A DNA stretch of 64,000 nucleotides, taken from positions 124,001-188,000 of the forward strand of contig NZ_JAASQN010000004.1 of NCBI RefSeq assembly GCF_011762125.1, in the 5' to 3' direction. This DNA is from Sphingopyxis panaciterrae. GTDB taxonomy: Bacteria; Pseudomonadota; Alphaproteobacteria; Sphingomonadales; Sphingomonadaceae. The notes under the pieces are model-generated. The model did not search any database. It was not told the DNA's origin and was given only the letters and a program-made list of their open reading frames with translations. The stretch's first letter is position 1, and the number at the start of each line of letters is the position of its first letter. Of this stretch, positions 36,181 through 46,100 are shown one piece after another. The translations under genes were made by a program, and so were the position numbers.

Positions 36181-37066
36181 CAAACCGATCAGCTGGGACG
36201 ATCAGCGCGCCTTCCTCGCGGTGCTGGAGGAAGGGAGTTTCTCCGCGGCGGCACGGCGGTTGGGGCTGTCGCAGCCGACGGTGCGGGCGCGCATCGAATC
36301 GCTCGAGGCGACGCTGGGCACGATCCTGTTCACGCGGTCGGTGCATGGCCTGACGCCGACCGAGCAGGCGCGGTCGGTTGGCGCGTCGGCGCGCGCGATG
36401 GCGCATGCGTCGGACGCGTTCGTCCGCGCCGCGTCGGGTGACATGGCCAAGCCCGCCGGCACGGTACGGATCAGCGTCTCCGAATTCGTCGGCACCGCGG
36501 TGATCGCCCCGATGCTGACGCGGCTCGCGGCGCGCCACCCGGCCGTTGCGATCGAACTCGACCTCAGCAATGCGGGCGCCGACCTGCTCGAGCAGCAGGT
36601 CGATATCGCGGTACGGATGTTCCCGCCGCAGCAAGCGGCGCTCGTCGCGAAGAAGGTCGCCGCGATCGCGGTCGGCTTTTACGCCCACCGCGACTATCTG
36701 GCGCAACACGGCATGCCAGCCACGATCGAGGAGCTCGCCGCACACCGGCTGATCGGCCCCGACCGCAGCCGCGCCGACCGTGCGCTCGCCGACCGCATGC
36801 TCCCGCAGCCAGGTCCGGGGAACTTCATCCTGCGCACCGACAGCCACCCTGCCGCGCTCGCCGCCGCGCGCGCCGGGCTGGGGATTGCGGTGGTACAGCA
36901 GCCGATCGGCGATGCCGACGACATGCTGCGCCGCGTTCTGCCCGGCCATGATGTGGCGATGCTCGACACCTGGATCGTCACGCACGAAAATCTGCGCCAC
37001 GTCGGACGCGTTCGGGCGGTGTTCGATCATCTGGCGGCAGAATTCGCCGCATTTGGACGCGCTTGA
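36176..37066 (+). CDS. LysR-family transcriptional regulator
   Basis: 296 residues. N-terminal winged helix-turn-helix: DDQRAFLAVLEEGSFSAAAR then LGLSQPTVRARIESLEATLG. C-terminal periplasmic-binding-like effector domain with VRISVSEFVGTAVIAPML and ELDLSNAGADLLEQQVDIAV. Effector unknown. ATG 36176 gives MSKPISWDDQRAFL; longer frames lack HTH support. Divergent from the reductase-membrane protein pair, its probable target. Confidence 0.92.
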   Translation: MSKPISWDDQRAFLAVLEEGSFSAAARRLGLSQPTVRARIESLEATLGTILFTRSVHGLTPTEQARSVGASARAMAHASDAFVRAASGDMAKPAGTVRISVSEFVGTAVIAPMLTRLAARHPAVAIELDLSNAGADLLEQQVDIAVRMFPPQQAALVAKKVAAIAVGFYAHRDYLAQHGMPATIEELAAHRLIGPDRSRADRALADRMLPQPGPGNFILRTDSHPAALAAARAGLGIAVVQQPIGDADDMLRRVLPGHDVAMLDTWIVTHENLRHVGRVRAVFDHLAAEFAAFGRA

Positions 37067-37115
37067 CGGGCATGGCGTCGAAGAGCGATGATCGAAGGCC
37101 GAGAGAGGACGCAGG

Positions 37116-37598
37116 ATGGACCGGATCGAAACCGAAGCGTCGGGCGGCTGCCAGTGCGGCGCGGTGCGTTATCATGTGACCGCGGTGCTCGACACGTCGC
37201 ATATCTGCCATTGCCGCATGTGCCAGAAGGCGGCGGGCAATTTCTTCATCGCGCTGATCGGCGTCCCGCGCGACGCGATCACATGGACACGCGGCAAACC
37301 CGCGACCTTCGCCAGCTCGGACAAGGCGGCGCGCGGCTTTTGCCCGGCATGCGGGACACCGCTGCTTTACGATTATGCCGACAGCCGGCACATCAATCTG
37401 ACGACCGGATCGTTCGACGAACCGTCGCAATTTCCGCCGCAGGTGCAGTTCGGGCTCGAGGCGCGGCTGCCGCTGTTCGAAACGCTGCCGCTGAAAGCCG
37501 AAGGCACGACCGAGGAGACGATGGCCGCCTATGTCGGCGCGATCCGCGCCAGCAATCATCAGCATCCCGATCACGACACCGAAAGCTGGCCCGCGTGA
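37116..37598 (+). CDS. GFA/CENP-V family zinc protein
   Basis: 160 residues. Zinc ligands of the GFA fold: GGCQCGAVRY at about 10-19, ICHCRMCQKAAG and FCPACGTPL. Named after glutathione-dependent formaldehyde-activating enzyme, but most members have no proven activity. ATG 37116 with GAGAGGAC upstream. Stop overlaps the next start (GTGA), so it is coupled to a secreted protein, an unexpected partner for a cytosolic zinc protein. Confidence 0.9.
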   Translation: MDRIETEASGGCQCGAVRYHVTAVLDTSHICHCRMCQKAAGNFFIALIGVPRDAITWTRGKPATFASSDKAARGFCPACGTPLLYDYADSRHINLTTGSFDEPSQFPPQVQFGLEARLPLFETLPLKAEGTTEETMAAYVGAIRASNHQHPDHDTESWPA

Positions 37599-38116
37599 AC
37601 CCGCTGCGCTTCCTGCCATGGATCGCGCTGGCGCTGTCCCCGCCCGCAGCGGCAGCGCCCCATGCCGCGCCCACGCTCGCGCCCGAGGGCTTGTCGATCG
37701 TTGATGCCCGGTCGGGCAAGGCACGGCTGGTGCCTTTCGGCATCCCGCGCGCCGACGCCGAACGCGCAGTCGCCGCGGTTCAGGGCATCCCGCTCGAAAA
37801 GGGATCAAGCTCCGAATGCGGCGCGGGCACAGTCGACTATACCGGTTATCGTGACGGCTTGCAGTTGACGTTCCAGAATGATCAATTCGTCGGCTGGACG
37901 ATCAGCCGCGCCGCATCGCCGCTGCGCACCGCGAAAGGCATCGGGGTCGGATCGACGCGGCAGGCGCTCGACGCCGCTTATGCGGTGACGGTCGAGGACA
38001 GCTCGCTCGGGCTGCTGTTCGGGGCCGGCGACGGCCTGACCGGGACGCTCGACATCGACGGTATCGACGGCCTCGTCACCAACATCTGGGCCGGGACGGT
38101 GTGCCTGATCGATTGA
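37595..38116 (+). CDS. Secreted protein (unknown)
   Basis: 173 residues; not recognised. Signal peptide (NPLRFLPWIALALSPPAAAA) then a mixed domain with one cysteine pair candidate (SSECGAGTVDYTGY and GTVCLID at the end). YRDGLQLTFQNDQFVGWTI and GIGVGSTRQALDAAY look like the repeated unit of small periplasmic domains of unknown role. GTG 37595 is set by overlap with the GFA stop. Convergent with ogt. Confidence 0.75.
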   Translation: MNPLRFLPWIALALSPPAAAAPHAAPTLAPEGLSIVDARSGKARLVPFGIPRADAERAVAAVQGIPLEKGSSSECGAGTVDYTGYRDGLQLTFQNDQFVGWTISRAASPLRTAKGIGVGSTRQALDAAYAVTVEDSSLGLLFGAGDGLTGTLDIDGIDGLVTNIWAGTVCLID

Positions 38117-38146
38117 GCCACCGCGCCTATCTCTTCAGGACAGACT

Positions 38147-38623
38147 CTATCGTTCGAGTTCGAGCAGATATTGCTTCGCGTCGAGCCCGCCGGCGAAGCC
38201 GGTGAGCTTGCCGGTCGATCCGACGACCCGGTGGCACGGCGCGATGATCGAGATCGGATTGCGGCCGTTGGCGGCGCCGACCGCGCGCGACGCGCTCGGT
38301 TTGCCAAGCTGGTGCGCGATCTCGCCATAGCTGCGCGTCTCGCCGAACGGGATGGTGAGCAACGCGCTCCACACCCGCTTCTGAAAATCGCTGCCCGAAA
38401 AGGACAGCGGCACGTCGAACGCCTGCCGCGTGCCCGCGAAATATTCGCCGAGCTGGCGCTCGGTTTCGACGAGTACCGGATGGTCGGGCTGCTCGGTCAG
38501 CGGCCCCAGCCGGACGCGCCCGGGCCGGTCATTTTCCCACAAGATCGCGGCCAGCCCCGTGGCGTCGGCCACCAGCGTCAATTCGCCGACCGGCGACCAG
38601 ATGGTTTTGAAAACATGCGTCAT
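38147..38623 (-). CDS. ogt: Methylated-DNA--protein-cysteine S-methyltransferase
   Basis: Suicide repair protein that removes methyl groups from O6-methylguanine. 158 residues. Active-site PCHRV with C130, preceded by RAVGAANGRNPI and followed by GSTGKLTGFAGGLDAKQYLL. Full-length Ogt type, without the Ada N-terminal domain. ATG 38623 (MTHVFKTIWSPVGEL). Divergent from purT, 110 nt between starts. Gene name chosen by domain content. Confidence 0.93.
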   Translation of the reverse strand: MTHVFKTIWSPVGELTLVADATGLAAILWENDRPGRVRLGPLTEQPDHPVLVETERQLGEYFAGTRQAFDVPLSFSGSDFQKRVWSALLTIPFGETRSYGEIAHQLGKPSASRAVGAANGRNPISIIAPCHRVVGSTGKLTGFAGGLDAKQYLLELER

Positions 38624-38733
38624 GGGTGTGATCCTGTCATTCGCTGTCGCGCTTTGCTGATGAACTTCATATGGCAGGGCCAGCACCGGCGCGCGTCCCG
38701 AATCTTGCGCCCAACGTCGACGGAAAGATTGCC

Positions 38734-39915
38734 ATGACCCCCACTGCCACCATCCTGCTCCTCGGTTCGGGCGAGCTCGGCCGCGAATTTGTCATTTCGG
38801 CAAAGCGGCTCGGCGCCCATGTCATCGCATGCGACAGCTATGAAGGCGCACCGGCGATGCAGGTCGCCGATCAATATGAGGTGTTTTCGATGCTCGACGG
38901 CGACGCGCTGCGCGCCACGATCGAAAAGCATCGCCCCGACCATGTGGTGCCCGAGGTCGAGGCGATCCGCACCGAGGTGCTCGCCGAACTGGAGGCCGAG
39001 GGCTTCCATATCGTCCCGTCGGCGCGCGCCGCGCAGTTGACGATGAACCGCGACGCGATCCGCGATCTGGCGGCCAGCGAGCTTGGCCTCACCACCTCGA
39101 CCTTCGAATATGCGACCAGCCGCGACGAACTGGCCGCCGCCGCCGAGCGCATCGGCTTTCCGCTCGTCGTGAAGCCCGTCATGTCGTCGTCGGGCAAGGG
39201 CCAGAGCACCGTGCGCGACGCGGCGGGCATCGACGCTGCGTGGGATTATGCCGCCGCCGGGATGCGCGGCGACCGGCTGCGCGTGATTGCCGAGGCGTTT
39301 ATCGACTTCGACTATGAGATCACGCTGCTGACCGTGCGGCACAAGGATGGCGTGACCTTCTGCCCGCCGATCGGGCACCGGCAGGAACGCGGCGACTATC
39401 GCGAAAGCTGGCAGCCCGCCGCGATGTCGGAAGCCGCGCTGGCGAGCGCGCAGGCGATGGCGGCGAAGGTCGTCGATGCGCTCGGCGGCCATGGCATTTT
39501 CGGGGTCGAATATTTCGTCAAGGGCGACGAAGTCATCTTCTCCGAACTCAGCCCGCGTCCGCACGACACCGGCATGGTGACGCTGATTTCGCAGTCCTTG
39601 TCCGAATTCGACCTGCACGCGCGCGCGATCCTCGGCCTGCCGGTCCCCGATATCACGGTGCCCGATACCAGCGCCAGTGCCGTCCTCCTCGCCGATCGCG
39701 AAGCGGAAGATTTCACGATCGCGGGGCTCGCCGAAGCGCTCGTCCCGCCGAACGCCGAAACCGCGCTAGACGTGCGCATCTTCGGCAAGCCCGTCGCCCG
39801 CCCCTATCGCCGCATGGGTGTCGCGCTGGCGAAGGCCGCGGGCGGGACCACCGGCGACGCCCGCGCCGCGGCGGTCGCGTCGGCGGGGAAGCTCACGATC
39901 GAATATAAGGGTTAG
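38734..39915 (+). CDS. purT: Formate-dependent phosphoribosylglycinamide formyltransferase
   Basis: ATP-grasp enzyme making formyl-GAR from GAR, formate and ATP in purine synthesis. 393 residues. [21 protein letters not shown] at the N terminus, ATP-grasp core [16 protein letters not shown], then [22 protein letters not shown], are diagnostic. ATG 38734 with GGAAAG upstream; upstream frame is not coding-like. Supports the view that this strain can use formate for the third purine step. Confidence 0.96.
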   Translation: MTPTATILLLGSGELGREFVISAKRLGAHVIACDSYEGAPAMQVADQYEVFSMLDGDALRATIEKHRPDHVVPEVEAIRTEVLAELEAEGFHIVPSARAAQLTMNRDAIRDLAASELGLTTSTFEYATSRDELAAAAERIGFPLVVKPVMSSSGKGQSTVRDAAGIDAAWDYAAAGMRGDRLRVIAEAFIDFDYEITLLTVRHKDGVTFCPPIGHRQERGDYRESWQPAAMSEAALASAQAMAAKVVDALGGHGIFGVEYFVKGDEVIFSELSPRPHDTGMVTLISQSLSEFDLHARAILGLPVPDITVPDTSASAVLLADREAEDFTIAGLAEALVPPNAETALDVRIFGKPVARPYRRMGVALAKAAGGTTGDARAAAVASAGKLTIEYKG

Positions 39916-39968
39916 TGTGGAGGCCGAGTAGCTGATTACGGCCGTTAGTTGCCGTTCCACGGATTGCT

Positions 39969-40080
39969 CTCTCCCCTTTAGGGGAGAGATACGCAGGCTT
40001 GCCAGCTTGCTGGCTAGCCGGAGTTGAGAGGGGTTGGCCACGTCCCCCTCTCCCAACCCTCTCCCCTGAAGGGGAGAGGG
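39969..40080. repeat. Compound palindromic repeat, family A copy 3
   Basis: Between purT and polA. Left hairpin CTCTCCCC...GGGGAGAG (39969-39988), core GGCT, T, GCCAGC, TT, GCTGGC, T, AGCC (39996-40019), middle hairpin GAGAGGGG/CCCCTCTC (40026-40052), right hairpin (40057-40080). A frame running through it into polA is chance. Confidence 0.87.
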
Positions 40081-40203
40081 CTATATGTCCGCTCCCCACC
40101 CCAAAGCCAACACACGTCGCCCACCCGGCCCATCGCAACGCACCAATCCCCCACCGCGATCGCACCGCTAGGCCATCCGCATCAGCCCTGCTACATCCCC
40201 GCC

Positions 40204-43014
40204 ATGTCCGAGAAGAATCATCTCTATCTGGTCGATGGCTCCAGCTACATCTTCCGCGCCTATCACCGCCTGCCGCCGCTGACCAACCCGCAAGGGGTGC
40301 CCGTCGGCGCGGTCTATGGCTATACGACGATGCTGTGGAAACTCGCGAAGGACCTCCACGACGCCGACGGGCCGACGCACCTTGCCGTCATCCTCGACCA
40401 TTCGAGCCAGTCGTTCCGCAACGAAATCTACGACCAGTATAAAGCGAACCGCCCCGAGCCGCCGGAGGATCTGCGCCCGCAATTCCCGTTGATCCGCGAC
40501 GCGACGCGCGCCTTCTCGCTGCCGTGCATCGAAATGGAAGGGTTCGAAGCCGACGACCTGATCGCCAGCTATACCGAGGCGGCGGTCGCCGCCGGCTGGG
40601 ACGTCACCATCGTGTCGTCCGACAAGGATCTGATGCAGTTGATCCGCGAGCCGGCGGACGGCGCGCCGCAAGTCGACATGCTCGACACGATGAAGAATGT
40701 CCGGCTGGGGCTGGAAGCAGTGAACGAGAAGTTCGGGGTCACCCCCGATCTGGTCGGCGACGTGCTGGCGCTGATGGGCGACAGCGTCGACAATGTCCCC
40801 GGGGTGCGCGGGGTCGGACCGAAGACCGCGACCAAGCTGATCGTCGAATATGGCGACCTCGAAAAAGCGCTCGCGGGCGCCGAAACGATGAAAGTCTCGA
40901 AGCTGCGCGACAACCTCATCGAACATGCCGACATGGCGCGACTGTCGCGTATCCTGGTCGAACTGAAGCGCGACGTGCCGCTCTCCGACGCGCTCGACGA
41001 CCTCAAGCTCGGCGCGATTCCGCCGCTGCCGCTCAAGACCTTCCTCGATGAACATGGCTTCCGCTCGCTCTCGGCGAAGCTCGACCTCGGCGCGACGCCG
41101 GGCGGACCGCCGACCTTCCCGCGCGCGACCGCTGTACCGGCCGCCGCCGCGGGCCCGTCGACCCCGACGCTGCCGGCGATGCCCGCGATCGACCGCACGC
41201 TGTACGAGACGGTAACGACGATCGAGGCGCTCGACCGCTGGATCGAGGAAGCCAAGGCAGCCCATGTCGTCGCGATCGACACCGAAACCGCCAGCCTCGA
41301 CAGCGTCACCGGCACCCTGGTCGGGGTCAGCATGGCGACCGCCCCCGGCCGCGCCTGCTACATCCCGCTCGGCCATGGCGGCACCGACATGTTCGCCGAA
41401 AAGCCCGAACAGGTACCGCTGGCCGACGCGATCGGCCGCCTCCACGCGCTGTTTTCCGACGAGGCGGTGCTCAAGGTCGGGCATAATCTGAAATATGACA
41501 TCGGCGTGCTCGCGCAGCACGGCATCACCATCGCGCCTTACGACGATACGCTGGTGATGAGCTTCGCACTCGACGCCGGCAAGCATCAGCACGGGCTCGA
41601 CGAACTGGCGAAGATGCACCTCGACCATGTCTGCATCTCGTTCAAGGAAGTGTGCGGCACAGGCAAGTCGCAGATCAGCTTTGCCGAAGTGCCGCTCGAC
41701 CGCGCGACGCAATATGCCGCCGAGGATGCCGAGGTCGCGTGGCGGCTGTGGAAGCTGCTCAAGCTGCGCCTGCCGATCGAGGGCGGGACGCGCGTCTATG
41801 AGATGGTCGACCGCCCGCTGGCGGCCGTCGTCGAGACGATGGAGCGCGCGGGCATCATGGTGAACCGCGAATATCTGGCGCGGTTGTCGGGCGAATTCGC
41901 GAACGAGATGCTGCGCATCGAAGGCGAGATCCACGGTCTTGCAGGCCAGCCCTTCGCGATCGGCAGCCCCAAGCAGCTCGGCGAGATATTGTTCGACAAG
42001 CTCGGCCTGAAGGGCGGGCGCAAGGGCAAGTCGGGCGACTGGTCGACCGACCAGAATGAACTCGAACGGCTCGAACGCGACGGCGTGCCGATTGCGCGCA
42101 AGATATTGGAGTGGCGCCAGCTTGCCAAGCTGAAGTCGACCTATACCGACGCGCTGCAGCAACAGATCAATGCGAAGACCGGGCGGGTGCACACGAGCTA
42201 CAGCCTCGTCGGCGCGCAGACCGGGCGCTTGTCGTCGACCGACCCCAATCTGCAGAATATCCCGATCCGCACCGAAACCGGCCGCCAGATCCGCGACGCC
42301 TTCATCGCGGCGCCGGGCCATGTGCTGATCGCCGCCGACTATAGCCAGATCGAGCTGCGGCTGGCGGCGCATATGGCCGACGTCCCCGAACTCAAGGAAG
42401 CCTTCGCGCAGGGGCAGGACATTCACGCCGCGACCGCGATCGAATTGTTCGGCGAGGTCAATCGCGACACGCGCGGCAAGGCGAAGACGGTCAATTTCTC
42501 GATCCTCTATGGCATTTCCCGCTGGGGCCTCGCCGGCCGTCTGGAAGTGACCCCCGACGAAGCACAGGCGCTGATCGCGCGCTATTTCGAACGTTTCCCG
42601 GGCATTTCGGACTATATCACCGACACGCTCGAAAGCGCGCGCGCCAAGGGGTATACCGAGACGCTGTTCGGCCGCAAAACCTGGTTCCCGCGGATCAAGG
42701 CGGCGAGCCAGAACGAACGTGCGGGCAGCGAACGCGCCGCGATCAACGCGCCGATCCAGGGTACCAGCGCCGACCTGATCAAGCGCGCGATGGCGCGCAT
42801 GCCGAAAGCGCTGGAGGAAGCGGGGCTGTCCGACGTCAGGATGCTGCTGCAGGTCCACGACGAACTCGTCTTCGAAGCCCCCGAGGACAAGGCCGCCGCG
42901 GCAGGCGACGTCATCCGCGCCGTGATGATGGGCGCCGCCGAGCCCGCGCTCGCCCTCTCGGTCCCGCTAGAGGTCGAGATCGGCACCGGAAAGAGCTGGG
43001 GCGAGGCGCATTGA
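40204..43014 (+). CDS. polA: DNA polymerase I
   Basis: 936 residues. N-terminal 5'-3' exonuclease (FRAYHRLPPL, EADDLIASYTE, SVDNVPGVRGVGPKTA), then a 3'-5' exonuclease with intact D359-x-E361 (IDTETASL), then the family A polymerase: D712 in DYSQIELR, fingers KTVNFSILYGISRWGLA, and H885-D886 in VHDELVFE. Fills gaps in repair and removes Okazaki primers. ATG 40204 (MSEKNHLYLVDGSSYIFR) is the family N terminus; the frame extends upstream only through the repeat. Stop overlaps the next start. Confidence 0.97.
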   Translation: MSEKNHLYLVDGSSYIFRAYHRLPPLTNPQGVPVGAVYGYTTMLWKLAKDLHDADGPTHLAVILDHSSQSFRNEIYDQYKANRPEPPEDLRPQFPLIRDATRAFSLPCIEMEGFEADDLIASYTEAAVAAGWDVTIVSSDKDLMQLIREPADGAPQVDMLDTMKNVRLGLEAVNEKFGVTPDLVGDVLALMGDSVDNVPGVRGVGPKTATKLIVEYGDLEKALAGAETMKVSKLRDNLIEHADMARLSRILVELKRDVPLSDALDDLKLGAIPPLPLKTFLDEHGFRSLSAKLDLGATPGGPPTFPRATAVPAAAAGPSTPTLPAMPAIDRTLYETVTTIEALDRWIEEAKAAHVVAIDTETASLDSVTGTLVGVSMATAPGRACYIPLGHGGTDMFAEKPEQVPLADAIGRLHALFSDEAVLKVGHNLKYDIGVLAQHGITIAPYDDTLVMSFALDAGKHQHGLDELAKMHLDHVCISFKEVCGTGKSQISFAEVPLDRATQYAAEDAEVAWRLWKLLKLRLPIEGGTRVYEMVDRPLAAVVETMERAGIMVNREYLARLSGEFANEMLRIEGEIHGLAGQPFAIGSPKQLGEILFDKLGLKGGRKGKSGDWSTDQNELERLERDGVPIARKILEWRQLAKLKSTYTDALQQQINAKTGRVHTSYSLVGAQTGRLSSTDPNLQNIPIRTETGRQIRDAFIAAPGHVLIAADYSQIELRLAAHMADVPELKEAFAQGQDIHAATAIELFGEVNRDTRGKAKTVNFSILYGISRWGLAGRLEVTPDEAQALIARYFERFPGISDYITDTLESARAKGYTETLFGRKTWFPRIKAASQNERAGSERAAINAPIQGTSADLIKRAMARMPKALEEAGLSDVRMLLQVHDELVFEAPEDKAAAAGDVIRAVMMGAAEPALALSVPLEVEIGTGKSWGEAH

Positions 43015-43508
43015 TCGGCGCCTTGCTGCTGATGGCGGCGCAAATAGCCGACCCCGGCTTGGCGGCGTCTGCGGCCATCGCTCAGCCTGCCGCACCGCCG
43101 TCCATCGCCGATACCGATGTGCGTGAATTCGCGGCGATCGCGGGGCGCAAGGTGGTCGGGCGCCCCGTTGGCGGCCCGGTCGCGACCGCCGACAAGCTGC
43201 TCATCCTGGCGCGCGACGACAAGGGCTTTCCCGATATCGCCGGCAGCTTCGGCCTGCCCTCGCGCCAGTCGCTTCCGCCGCCGCCGCGGGGGACGCTGGC
43301 AATCATCCGCCTGCATCAGCGGTCGGAGACGATCGTCCCCGGCCCCACTACCGACGATCTCGCCTTTGTCGCCGCCAACCGGATTCCGCTGTTCGTGATC
43401 GGCGAATGGGCGCGCCCCGCGCCGATGTGGGAGGTCGCGTGGGTCGACGATGCCGTCCGTTTCCGCACGATCGGCGAGGTCGGCGAAATCGGTCCCTGGC
43501 GCGAATAG
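43011..43508 (+). CDS. Secreted/periplasmic protein (unknown)
   Basis: 165 residues; not recognised. TTG 43011 overlaps the polA stop (TTGA) and starts a signal-like sequence (IGALLLMAAQIADPGLAASA); ATG 43032 would cut it. The body has FAAIAGRKVVGRPVGGPV and GEWARPAPMWEVAWVDD. It seems co-translated with polA, but no functional link is evident. Ends convergent with DUF805. Confidence 0.65.
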   Translation: MIGALLLMAAQIADPGLAASAAIAQPAAPPSIADTDVREFAAIAGRKVVGRPVGGPVATADKLLILARDDKGFPDIAGSFGLPSRQSLPPPPRGTLAIIRLHQRSETIVPGPTTDDLAFVAANRIPLFVIGEWARPAPMWEVAWVDDAVRFRTIGEVGEIGPWRE

Positions 43509-43530
43509 CCGCGCCGCGCGCCGAAACGGC

Positions 43531-44160
43531 CTATTCGGGCGCGGGTCCGAAGCGGTTGGGCCCGTCGGTCCCGGCGCGAACCAGTTCGATGACCAGCCCC
43601 AGCATCGCCAATCCGGCGACAATCGCCGACCAGCCGGGACCTGGTGCCGACGCCTGCAACTGCGCCTGGATCGCCGCGACCGAATCGGGCGCGGTCCCGA
43701 TTTTGCGCATATCCGCGGCGATCGATGCCATTTGCTCGAAGGTCCAGGTCACGCGGCGGATCTGATAAATCCCGGTCGCAACGACGGCGAAAGGCACGAC
43801 CAGCGACCACCACCCACTCCGCCCGCGATCGTGCAAGCGGCGCGCCGCCGCTGTCACCAGACAGACGGCGCCGACGACGCTAAGTCCGACGCCCAGATAG
43901 GTGCCGGTGATCATCCCGTCGCCCATGTCGGCCATCATCCGCAATTGCGCCGCAGCGGGATCGGCGCCCGATGCCGCGAGATCGCGAAGATCGAAGCTCG
44001 CGAAGATCAGCAGCATCTGCGTGATCATCTGGACTGCGACCAGCGGCCCGAAAACCATCGCTCCGAATAGCCAGAACTGGGTGCGATTGTCGCGCCCCGC
44101 CGCGTCGAACAGGCGGCCGAAACCGCGTCTGGATATCCGCGCAAATGAAATTTCCGCCAT
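43531..44160 (-). CDS. DUF805 family membrane protein
   Basis: 209 residues, about four membrane helices. GRDNRTQFWLFGAMV and AARRLHDRGRSGWW are the DUF805 signatures, and the C-terminal DGPNRFGPAPE is the usual ending. Some relatives are called inner-membrane YhaI-type proteins; function unknown. ATG 44160 with GGGGGAA upstream. Confidence 0.9.
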   Translation of the reverse strand: MAEISFARISRRGFGRLFDAAGRDNRTQFWLFGAMVFGPLVAVQMITQMLLIFASFDLRDLAASGADPAAAQLRMMADMGDGMITGTYLGVGLSVVGAVCLVTAAARRLHDRGRSGWWSLVVPFAVVATGIYQIRRVTWTFEQMASIAADMRKIGTAPDSVAAIQAQLQASAPGPGWSAIVAGLAMLGLVIELVRAGTDGPNRFGPAPE

Positions 44161-44347
44161 ATTTCCCCCGGCCGGGCCGCTTCCCTCGGCTCAGACTAGC
44201 CCACGAAGGCCCCGTTTCAACCATGAATATGGCGCTGCACGCTCTGCCTTCCGGGGACCTGCTCTATCTTCCGCCATCAACCGCGACTATGACGCCTCCG
44301 TGACGTCTGGCCGACACAGATGTGACAGCCATCGACGAAAGACGAGC

Positions 44348-45031
44348 ATGAGCAGCAATCCCGGCCTCCCTACCGCGACGACCCCTCCGGTCCGCATCCA
44401 GCAGAATATCCTGGCGCGCAGCGAGCGGCGCCTGCTCAACTGGTTGTGCCCGCGGCTGCCGGCCTGGGTCACCCCCGACCAGCTCACGGCGCTCGGCTTC
44501 TTCGGCGCGGTGCTCGTCGCGGCGGGCTATATCCTGAGCTGGCAGGACAGCGAGTGGCTCGGCCTGTCGCTCGCCGGCTATATCGTCAACTGGTTCGGCG
44601 ACTCGCTCGACGGCAGCCTCGCCCGCTGGCGGCAGATCGAACGCCCCGCCTATGGCTATTTCGTCGACCATAGCGTCGATGCGATGGGGACGCTGCTGAT
44701 GATCAGCGCGATCGGCATGAGCCCCTATGTCCGGCTCGACGTCGCGTTGATGGCGGTCATCGGTTATTTCCTGCTGTCGATCCACACCTTCATCGCCGCC
44801 AAGGTCGTCGGCGAATTCCGCCTGTCCTACATGGCTGGCGGCCCCACCGAACTGCGCCTGATGCTGATGGCGATGACGGTCGCGATGCCGATCATCGGCG
44901 GCAGGGACATCAGCGGAACGAATTTTTCGCCGTTCGACCTGTTCGGGATCATCGTCGCCAGCATCTTGGTGACATTGTTCATCGTGCAGAGCTTCGCGAC
45001 CGCGCGCATGCTGCGCACACGCGGCGGTTAG
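44348..45031 (+). CDS. CDP-alcohol phosphatidyltransferase family protein
   Basis: 227 residues, several membrane helices. The active-site motif is complete: D85-x2-D88-G89-x2-A92-R93 ... G103-x3-D107-x3-D111 (in GDSLDGSLARW and YGYFVDHSVD). Transfers a phosphatidyl group from CDP-diacylglycerol to an alcohol, or the reverse arrangement in phosphoinositol-like pathways; acceptor unknown. ATG 44348. Stop interlocks with pheA (convergent). Confidence 0.9.
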   Translation: MSSNPGLPTATTPPVRIQQNILARSERRLLNWLCPRLPAWVTPDQLTALGFFGAVLVAAGYILSWQDSEWLGLSLAGYIVNWFGDSLDGSLARWRQIERPAYGYFVDHSVDAMGTLLMISAIGMSPYVRLDVALMAVIGYFLLSIHTFIAAKVVGEFRLSYMAGGPTELRLMLMAMTVAMPIIGGRDISGTNFSPFDLFGIIVASILVTLFIVQSFATARMLRTRGG

Positions 45032-45921
45032 GCTCCCCGGACGCGGGCCTGACGATAGGTGCCGAGCAGCCGCAGCGTCTTGGTCTGGAAATCAAGCTCT
45101 TCGAGCGCGCGGTCGATATGCTCCTCACCCGGCGCACCGACGATATCGGCATAGAATTTCGTCGCCGCGAAGCTGCCGCCGACCTGATAGCTTTCGAGCT
45201 TGGTCATGTTGACGCCGTTGGTCGCGAAGCCGCCGAGCGCCTTGTAGAGCGCGGCGGGGATATTCTTCACCTCGAACACAAAGGTCGTCATCAGCGGCCC
45301 GCCGGGCGCCTGTTCGGCCAGCGGTTCGCGCGCGAGCACGACGAAGCGCGTCATATTATGATCGGCGTCCTCGATCCCCGCTTCGTGCAGCGTCAGCCCG
45401 TAGAGATCGGCGGCATGCGGCGGCGCCACCGCCGCCAGCCCGACCTCGTCGCTGTCGGCGACCCATGCGGCGGCGCCCGCCGTGTCGCTGTGCGCGACGG
45501 GATCGATGTTGTTGGCACGCAGCCAGTGGCGGCACTGGCCAAGCGCCTGCTCGTGGCTCATCGCGCGCGTCACCGGGCCGAGGTTGCGGCTCATCAGCCC
45601 GTGGCGGATGCGCAGGAAATGTTCGCCGACGATCGAAAGGCCGGATTCGGGGAGCAGGAAATGAATGTCGGCGACGCGGCCGTGGAGGCTGTTTTCGATC
45701 GGAATGATCGCGCGGTCGACGCGCCCTTCGCGCACCGCATCGATCGCATCCTCGAAGCTGTAGCATGGCAGCGGCAGCGCACCCGGCGCATATTCGCGCG
45801 CCGCGAGGTCGCTGTTGGCACCCGGCGCGCCCTGAAATGCCAGGCCGCGGGCCGGTTCGGCGAGCGCCGCCGCGGTCATTTCGTCGACCAAATGTTGCGC
45901 GGATGCCGAATAACTGCCCAT
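45028..45921 (-). CDS. pheA: Prephenate dehydratase
   Basis: Makes phenylpyruvate from prephenate. 297 residues: prephenate dehydratase domain with FQGAPGANSDLAARE, IIPIENSLHGRV and the substrate motif HNMTRFVVL (T-R-F), then an ACT regulatory domain (FVFEVKNIPAALYKALGGFA, NMTKLESYQVG) for feedback by phenylalanine. No chorismate mutase domain. ATG 45921 has AGGAGG 6 nt upstream, which decides between it and a GTG two codons before. Confidence 0.96.
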   Translation of the reverse strand: MGSYSASAQHLVDEMTAAALAEPARGLAFQGAPGANSDLAAREYAPGALPLPCYSFEDAIDAVREGRVDRAIIPIENSLHGRVADIHFLLPESGLSIVGEHFLRIRHGLMSRNLGPVTRAMSHEQALGQCRHWLRANNIDPVAHSDTAGAAAWVADSDEVGLAAVAPPHAADLYGLTLHEAGIEDADHNMTRFVVLAREPLAEQAPGGPLMTTFVFEVKNIPAALYKALGGFATNGVNMTKLESYQVGGSFAATKFYADIVGAPGEEHIDRALEELDFQTKTLRLLGTYRQARVRGA

Positions 45922-46100
45922 GACCACCCTCCTGCGTCGAAGCCGCGGCGCATAGCCGGGCGGTGAAGCGTTCGCAACATGCGCGCAACTCGCCGGTGAG
46001 GCACTTCATCCCCTTGCGCCGCCGTGCCCGCGCCAGTAAGGGAGCGACCAAATCATATAGCGCGCCCGATACGGGCGCCAGCGAACGGGGCTGCAAGAGC

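Noticed and set aside
40024..40203. N-terminal extension of polA through the family A repeat
   Set aside because: The extension encodes repeat-derived peptide (LSQPSPLKGRG type), and the conserved PolA start is at 40204.
40168..42858. Long minus-strand open frame opposite polA
   Set aside because: PolA is unambiguous on the plus strand; the antisense frame is a codon-bias shadow.
44223..44303. 26-residue frame before the CDP-alcohol phosphatidyltransferase gene
   Set aside because: No ribosome site, no membrane or other feature, not coupled to the next gene.
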